Shown here: one piece after another, positions 46,171 to 50,751 of the stretch
Position numbering within the stretch: the stretch's first letter is position 1
How the letters are laid out: every line of letters begins with the position of its first letter
NCBI RefSeq assembly: GCF_030825805.1
Contig: NZ_JAPJPF010000007.1
Coordinates: 1-50,751 of the forward strand
Length of the DNA: 50,751 nucleotides
From: Streptococcus sp.
GTDB lineage: Bacteria; Bacillota; Bacilli; Lactobacillales; Streptococcaceae
Reading direction: 5' to 3'
The notes under the pieces: model-generated
The model's database searches: none
Told to the model about the DNA's origin: nothing
Seen by the model: the letters and a program-made list of their open reading frames with translations, nothing else
Translations under genes and position numbers: made by a program

Positions 46171-46225
46171 AGGATGAAAAGGATTCGGTTGGCTTTGCTG
46201 TCAACTGGATCTTTTTCCTTTCATG
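46171..46225 (+). terminator. endA terminator-like structure
   Basis: GGTTG/CAAC core within a longer imperfect stem GATTCGGTTG...CAACTGGATC, followed by TTTTTCC, inside the flanks ATGAAAAGG/CCTTTCAT. Confidence 0.5.
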
Positions 46226-46315
46226 ACGTCATCCTTTAGCTTATTTTAAGAAAACTGAGGTAAAATAACCTCTTCTAGACCTAAACAAAGGTCTTCCTAA
46301 GGAAAGGAGGAACTT

Positions 46316-47035
46316 GTGAGAACCATTATAGCCATGATTCGTTTTCTAATACGGGTTATTTGGAGTCTTGTTTGGGGCTTGTTTTGGACTATCGCCCTTA
46401 GTTTTGCTTTGCTGGTTGCTACTTTATTCTTTAGTGGCAAAACCGGTAGCGGAATTGATGGGGTCAGTCGCGCAGCCCAAACGGTTGTCACCCAGGTAGA
46501 TGCTTACTTTCATCGAGATAGTCCTCTACTGGGTCAGGGAAGTCCATCTACTCAAGAGGACTTAGCAACAGATGGCCATACCTCTACAGGAGCAAGATGG
46601 GATCAGGCAAGTGCAAAAGTTTATCTAGATCCTGAAATGGATGAGACCTTTACCCGTGCCTATGAGGAAGCTCTTGAGTCTTGGAATCAGACAGGAGCCT
46701 TCACTTTCCAACTCGTCACCAGTGAAGAAGAGGCCGATATCCTCTTGACAGAGATGGATGATAGCACGGTTTCTGCAGCAGGTGAGGCTGAATCTCAGAC
46801 CAATGTTTTAACCAATCGTTTCAAAAGGGTGACCGTTCGCTTGAATCGCTATTACCTACTTAATAAGCAGTACAACTATTCCCATCAGCGGATTGTAAAC
46901 ACAGCTGAGCATGAACTAGGCCATGCGATTGGTTTGGACCATACTGAGGAAGAGTCCGTCATGCAGGCAGCCGGTTCCTTTTATAGCATTCAAGAGAGGG
47001 ATATTGAGGCTGTTCATCAACTATACAAGGAGTAA
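46316..47035 (+). CDS. Matrixin-like (M10-type) membrane-anchored zinc metalloprotease
   Basis: 239 residues. Hydrophobic N-terminus (about 14-40) predicted as membrane anchor or signal, a Ser/Thr-rich linker, then a small metzincin domain with HELGHAIGLDH (His199, Glu200, His203, His209) and the Met-turn SVMQ (Met216). The GTG start at 46316 has AAAGGAGGAACTT, a very strong ribosome site; in-frame ATG at 46334 is less well placed. No pro-peptide cysteine switch seen. Two bases separate it from a small membrane protein gene, so the two probably act together. Extracellular substrate unknown. Confidence 0.8.
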   Translation: MRTIIAMIRFLIRVIWSLVWGLFWTIALSFALLVATLFFSGKTGSGIDGVSRAAQTVVTQVDAYFHRDSPLLGQGSPSTQEDLATDGHTSTGARWDQASAKVYLDPEMDETFTRAYEEALESWNQTGAFTFQLVTSEEEADILLTEMDDSTVSAAGEAESQTNVLTNRFKRVTVRLNRYYLLNKQYNYSHQRIVNTAEHELGHAIGLDHTEEESVMQAAGSFYSIQERDIEAVHQLYKE

Positions 47036-47037
47036 GA

Positions 47038-47409
47038 ATGATCAAACGCATACTGTATGTTATTCGAACCTTTCCAGAACAAGTGGCACTTTTTGTGTTT
47101 AACTCTGGAATCTTTCTATGGCTATCCCAAAAAGGGCAAGCAATTTCCCATGAATTAGGCATTCAACAGGCTTGGGAAAACTATGCTCCTGAGGGAGTCC
47201 GTCAATTTTTCGGAGACAATAAGGAAGCCGTCCAAGCTTTCTTCTCGCATTCGGCCATCACTTGGCTGATTGGCTCCATGATGATCCTACTTGTGATTCG
47301 CTTTGTAAAGGGAGTCATCAAATGGGGCTTGCTTTTGCTGGTGATTGGCATCGGGCTTTTCCTCGCCTATCAGTACAGCCAAATGGCCTCCAATATCTCA
47401 GCTATTTAA
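47038..47409 (+). CDS. Small membrane protein of unknown function
   Basis: 123 residues. A basic N-terminus, a first hydrophobic stretch (about 16-30, FVFNSGIFLWL), a polar middle, and two C-terminal helices (about 75-88 and 93-110). No family recognised. It starts two bases after the metalloprotease stop, with CAAGGAGTAAGA as ribosome site inside the upstream gene, so the two are one transcription unit closed by a terminator. Confidence 0.65.
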   Translation: MIKRILYVIRTFPEQVALFVFNSGIFLWLSQKGQAISHELGIQQAWENYAPEGVRQFFGDNKEAVQAFFSHSAITWLIGSMMILLVIRFVKGVIKWGLLLLVIGIGLFLAYQYSQMASNISAI

Positions 47410-47421
47410 AAAGTTAGGACA

Positions 47422-47453
47422 GGTCAAGCGCATCTAGCGTTTGGCCTTTTCTT
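47422..47453 (+). terminator. Terminator after the metalloprotease unit
   Basis: GGTCAAGCGC (47422-47431) pairs with GCGTTTGGCC (47437-47446), followed by TTTTCTT. Confidence 0.8.
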
Positions 47454-47456
47454 CAA

Positions 47457-47485
47457 TTGTCAATTTGTCAAAAGTAAGGTACAAT
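47457..47485 (+). promoter_or_regulatory. Promoter placed directly before the ABC-F start codon
   Basis: TTGTCA (47457-47462), 17-base spacer, TACAAT (47480-47485). The ATG at 47492 is at the expected transcription start, so the message may be leaderless. No ribosome site is near the ATG. Confidence 0.55.
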
Positions 47486-47491
47486 GAAACT

Positions 47492-49399
47492 ATGATTATT
47501 TTACAAGCCAACAAAATTGAACGCTCTTTTGCAGGGGAGGTTCTTTTTGATAATATCAGCCTGCAAGTGGATGAACGGGACCGGATTGCCCTGGTCGGAA
47601 AGAACGGAGCCGGCAAGTCTACGCTCTTAAAAATCTTGGTGGGAGAAGAAGAACCAACTTCAGGAGAAATCAATAAAAAGCGGGATCTTTCTCTCTCCTA
47701 TCTGGCCCAGGATAGTCGCTTTGAGTCGTCCAATACCATCTACGATGAGATGCTCCATGTCTTTGACGATCTCAGAAAGACCGAGAAAACCTTGCGTCAA
47801 ATGGAGCTTGCGATGGGAGAAAAAACTGGGGCTGACTTAGAAAAGCTCATGCAGGACTATGACCGACTATCGGAAGAATTCCGTCAGGCAGGTGGTTTTA
47901 CCTATGAGGCAGATATCCGTGCGATACTCAACGGCTTCAAGTTCGATGAGTCCATGTGGCAGATGAAGATTGAAGAGCTGTCTGGTGGGCAAAATACCCG
48001 TCTAGCTCTGGCCAAGATGCTTCTAGAAAAACCAAATCTTTTGGTATTGGACGAGCCGACCAACCACTTGGATATTGAGACCATCGCCTGGTTGGAAAAC
48101 TATCTGGTCAATTATAGCGGAGCCCTTCTCATTGTCAGCCACGACCGGTATTTCCTCGATAAAGTTGCTACCATTACCTTGGACTTGACCAAGCATTCTT
48201 TAGATCGCTATGTCGGTAATTACTCCAGTTTTGTGGAGCAAAAAGAGCAAAAATTGCTGACCGAAGCCAAGAACTACGAGAAGCAGCAAAAAGAAATTGC
48301 AGCTCTGGAAGACTTTGTTAATCGTAATTTGGTGCGGGCTTCGACTACCAAGAGAGCCCAGTCTCGGCGCAAGCAGTTGGAAAAAATGGAGCGTCTAGAC
48401 AAGCCGGAAGCTGGGACCAGGTCTGCCCATATGACCTTCCATTCCGATAAGACATCTGGAAATGTCGTCCTGACAGTAGAAGAGGCAGCCGTCGGCTATG
48501 ACGATCAAATCCTCTCAGAGCCTATTAATTTGGATATCCGCAAGATGAATGCAGTCGCTATTGTGGGACCAAATGGAATCGGGAAATCTACTCTTATCAA
48601 GTCCATCGTCGGGCAGATTCCTTTTATCAAGGGAGAGGCTCGTTTTGGGGCCAATGTCGAGGTAGGCTACTATGACCAGACTCAGAGTAAGCTAACCCCT
48701 CACAACAGTGTCTTGGATGAGCTCTGGAATGACTTTAAACTGACACCAGAAGTGGAAATTCGCAATCGCCTGGGAGCCTTTCTTTTCTCTGGGGATGATG
48801 TCAAGAAAACTGTCGGCATGCTGTCGGGTGGAGAGCGGGCGCGCTTGCTTCTAGCCAAGTTGTCTATGGAAAATAACAACTTCTTGATTCTCGACGAGCC
48901 AACCAACCACTTGGACATCGATAGCAAGGAAGTACTGGAAAATGCCTTGATTGATTTTGACGGGACTCTTCTATTTGTCAGCCACGACCGTTACTTTATC
49001 AATCGGGTTGCTACACAAGTTTTGGAACTGTCAGAAGAGGGCTCAACTCTTTATCTAGGAGACTACGACTATTATCTAGAGAAAAAAGCGGAGTTAGAGG
49101 CCCTTGTTGCAGCGCAAGCAGAAGCTGTGCCTGTTTCTTCAACGGAAGAAGTCACTGGCAATGATTATCATCTGCAAAAGCAAAACCAAAAGGAACTCCG
49201 CAAAATCACCCGTCGCATTGAGCAATTGGAAGCAGAGATGGAAGAGCTAGATCAAAAAATCCAAGCTATCACCGAAACCATGCATAGCACCAATGATGCA
49301 GCCGACTTGGTTCAACTCCAGAGTGACCTGGACCAACTGACTGTCCAGCAGGAAGCGGTCATGGAAGAGTGGGCAGAACTGTCAGAGCAGGTGGAATAG
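47492..49399 (+). CDS. ABC-F family ATPase (YdiF/Uup-like)
   Basis: 635-residue cytosolic protein with two ABC cassettes and no membrane domain; ABC-F proteins bind the ribosomal E site and help resolve stalled translation. Cassette 1: Walker A GKNGAGKST, signature LSGGQNTRLALAKM, Walker B LLVLDEPTNHLD. Cassette 2: GPNGIGKST, LSGGERARLLLAK, FLILDEPTNHLD. The inter-domain linker (KEQKLLTEAKNYEKQQKEIAALEDF) and a C-terminal coiled coil (about 560-635) complete the architecture. Start set at ATG 47492; the in-frame TTG at 47441 lies in the preceding terminator. Antibiotic protection is possible but not supported here. Confidence 0.9.
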   Translation: MIILQANKIERSFAGEVLFDNISLQVDERDRIALVGKNGAGKSTLLKILVGEEEPTSGEINKKRDLSLSYLAQDSRFESSNTIYDEMLHVFDDLRKTEKTLRQMELAMGEKTGADLEKLMQDYDRLSEEFRQAGGFTYEADIRAILNGFKFDESMWQMKIEELSGGQNTRLALAKMLLEKPNLLVLDEPTNHLDIETIAWLENYLVNYSGALLIVSHDRYFLDKVATITLDLTKHSLDRYVGNYSSFVEQKEQKLLTEAKNYEKQQKEIAALEDFVNRNLVRASTTKRAQSRRKQLEKMERLDKPEAGTRSAHMTFHSDKTSGNVVLTVEEAAVGYDDQILSEPINLDIRKMNAVAIVGPNGIGKSTLIKSIVGQIPFIKGEARFGANVEVGYYDQTQSKLTPHNSVLDELWNDFKLTPEVEIRNRLGAFLFSGDDVKKTVGMLSGGERARLLLAKLSMENNNFLILDEPTNHLDIDSKEVLENALIDFDGTLLFVSHDRYFINRVATQVLELSEEGSTLYLGDYDYYLEKKAELEALVAAQAEAVPVSSTEEVTGNDYHLQKQNQKELRKITRRIEQLEAEMEELDQKIQAITETMHSTNDAADLVQLQSDLDQLTVQQEAVMEEWAELSEQVE

Positions 49400-49453
49400 A
49401 TGGAAGATCTAGCGGAGAAAGTGTAGTTTTCTAATTTGCCTAAGGAGAACATT

Positions 49454-49810
49454 ATGACGGCTGAAAATGATTGGTTTATGAATCAGATTAAAGGTGTAGC
49501 CGATATAATTGGTACAACTTTGCGCCTACAGATTCAGAATTTAGATTTGGGGCAGTATGAGGATGAGGAAGGAAGACTCATCAACGGAGCTCACTATCTT
49601 CAGCAAGTTTTAGAAGAGCAGCGCTTTCCAGAGGCCATTTCTTTTGTTGAAGAGCAGATGAAACGCCTACCTCTTCATCAGTATGATCTATTGGTTGATT
49701 GGCTGATTTCTTACTTAAGACAATTAGATGTTTCCGTGAAAGAAGATCACAGATTCTACGAAGGATACTTGCAAGAGTTAGAAAGGTACTTAAAGGAATT
49801 TAAGTGGTAA
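49454..49810 (+). CDS. Conserved hypothetical protein, DUF6483-like
   Basis: 118 residues, mainly helical and acidic, soluble: DWFMNQIKGVADIIGTTL at the N-terminus and YDLLVDWLISYLRQLD later. The opening resembles the DUF6483 group, a tentative assignment from memory. CTAAGGAGAA sits just upstream of ATG 49454, favouring this over the TTG at 49436. It ends four bases before the Rgg gene, so they are cotranscribed. No function known. Confidence 0.65.
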   Translation: MTAENDWFMNQIKGVADIIGTTLRLQIQNLDLGQYEDEEGRLINGAHYLQQVLEEQRFPEAISFVEEQMKRLPLHQYDLLVDWLISYLRQLDVSVKEDHRFYEGYLQELERYLKEFKW

Positions 49811-49814
49811 TCAA

Positions 49815-50690
49815 ATGGAAGATCTAGGCAAAATTTTTCGTGAATTTCGAATTAGTAAAAATTATTCGTTAAAAGAAGCTGCAGGAGAAGCCTGCTCGAC
49901 CTCTCAGTTATCCCGCTTTGAATTGGGCGAGTCAGATATTGCTACGTCGCGCTTCTTTGAGATATTAGACAATATCCATGTGACGATTGAGAATTTTATG
50001 GATAAGGCCAGAAATTTTCAACACCATGAACATGTGGCCTTGATGGCCCAGATTATTCCGCTTTACTATGCAAATGATATTGCGGGTTTTCAAAGGATTC
50101 AAGGAGAACAACTTGAAAAAGCTAAACGTTCGACCAATTCCCTTTATTTTGAATTGAACTGGATTTTGTTACAAGGATTGATTTGCCAGAGAGATGCCAG
50201 TTACACGATGAAGCAACCTGATCTGGATAAGGTGGCGGATTACCTCTTTCAAACGGAAGAATGGACCATGTATGAGTTGATCCTCTTTGGCAATCTCTAT
50301 AGCTTTTATGATGTGGACTATGTCTCACGGCTTGGGAGAGAAGTGATGGAGCGTGAAGATTTCTACAAGGAAATTGGTCGCCATCGCAAACTGGTCTTGA
50401 TTCTAGCCCTGAATTGCTACCAGCATTGTTTAGAACACCGTTCTTTTGAAAACGCCAGCTATTTTGAATCCTATGTAGAAAAGATTATCGGCAAGAGCAT
50501 CAAGCTCTACGAACGCAATGTCTTTCATTATCTCAAGGGATTTGCCCTGTATCAAAAGGGGCAAACAGAAGAAGGGCGGCAGCAAATTAGGGAAGCCATG
50601 CATATTTTTGATGTACTGGGACTGCCAGAGCAGGTGGCCTATTATCAAGAACACTTTGATAAATTTGTAAAAAATGAATGTTCTAAATAG
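49815..50690 (+). CDS. Rgg/GadR/MutR-family transcriptional regulator
   Basis: 291 residues. N-terminal XRE-type helix-turn-helix (about 5-62) with STSQLSRFELGESDI, followed by the all-helical Rgg C-terminal repeat domain that in many streptococci binds short hydrophobic peptide pheromones. No adjacent pheromone gene is evident in the window, so peptide control is unproven. It is preceded by a small acidic protein gene and followed after 21 bases by a probable transporter gene, which may be its target. Confidence 0.88.
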   Translation: MEDLGKIFREFRISKNYSLKEAAGEACSTSQLSRFELGESDIATSRFFEILDNIHVTIENFMDKARNFQHHEHVALMAQIIPLYYANDIAGFQRIQGEQLEKAKRSTNSLYFELNWILLQGLICQRDASYTMKQPDLDKVADYLFQTEEWTMYELILFGNLYSFYDVDYVSRLGREVMEREDFYKEIGRHRKLVLILALNCYQHCLEHRSFENASYFESYVEKIIGKSIKLYERNVFHYLKGFALYQKGQTEEGRQQIREAMHIFDVLGLPEQVAYYQEHFDKFVKNECSK

Positions 50691-50711
50691 GACAGTGATA
50701 AAGGAGATTTT

Positions 50712-50751
50712 ATGAACCGACATGCGGTCCAATTAATTAGTCGTGGAGCTA
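50712..50751 (+). CDS. Start of a probable membrane transporter (partial)
   Basis: ATG at 50712, nine bases after an AAGGAG ribosome site; reads MNRHAVQLISRGA before the window ends. The start is sound. The opening resembles MFS permeases found next to rgg genes, but 13 residues cannot prove it. Confidence 0.45.
   Translation, partial: MNRHAVQLISRGA

Overview
The window reads as a core chromosomal segment of a low-GC Gram-positive coccus of the genus Streptococcus. Evidence is the c-a-b order of the F0F1-ATPase operon (atpE-atpB-atpF-atpH-atpA-atpG-atpD-atpC), the coiA-pepF pair, the murA-epuA-endA cluster, nrdHEF facing ptsHI, a glgBCDA glycogen operon, a YSIRK/M26-type surface metalloprotease and an Rgg-family regulator. 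An oral sanguinis/parasanguinis/mitis-type species is likely; the exact species cannot be read from the sequence alone. No tRNA, rRNA, CRISPR array, prophage or complete IS element was seen.

Layout. 1-3.9 kb: tail of a membrane protein gene, an M20 dipeptidase (pepV-like), a minus-strand queA-argR unit and nagB behind a NagR/GntR-type operator. 4.0-7.9 kb: two D,D-carboxypeptidase paralogues flanking an MFS transporter. 7.9-10.3 kb: two small tandem lipoprotein paralogues bracketed by two copies of a ~250-nt structured intergenic element. 10.3-14.9 kb: coiA-pepF-O-methyltransferase and prsA. 14.9-18.3 kb: an alanine T-box leader, a LURP-one-type gene and alaS. 18.4-22.0 kb (minus strand): nrdH-nrdE-nrdF. 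22.3-24.4 kb: ptsH-ptsI. 24.7-30.5 kb: glgB-glgC-glgD-glgA under a promoter with a CcpA (cre) site. 30.8-36.6 kb: a 1948-residue M26 surface zinc protease. 36.8-43.2 kb: ATP synthase operon. 43.4-47.4 kb: DUF1146 protein, murA, epuA, endA, a matrixin-like metalloprotease and a small membrane protein. 47.5-50.7 kb: an ABC-F ATPase, a DUF6483-like protein, an Rgg regulator and the first codons of a probable transporter.

Several genes connect functionally: PTS phosphocarriers, nagB and the CcpA-marked glycogen operon belong to carbon flow; ATP synthase to energy and pH homeostasis; nrdHEF to aerobic dNTP supply; murA and the carboxypeptidases to the cell wall; coiA and endA to DNA uptake and competence.

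The most unusual part is 7937-10247. Two copies of a 141-nt core (126/141 identical by eye) differ almost only at compensated base pairs or in hairpin loops, so they look like a conserved RNA structure. Each copy sits between two near-identical copies of the local transcription terminator hairpin. The hairpin sequence differs between the two loci, and only the downstream copy keeps a T-run. This is what insertion of a small mobile or self-spreading RNA element into terminators, with a 21-24-nt target duplication, would leave behind.
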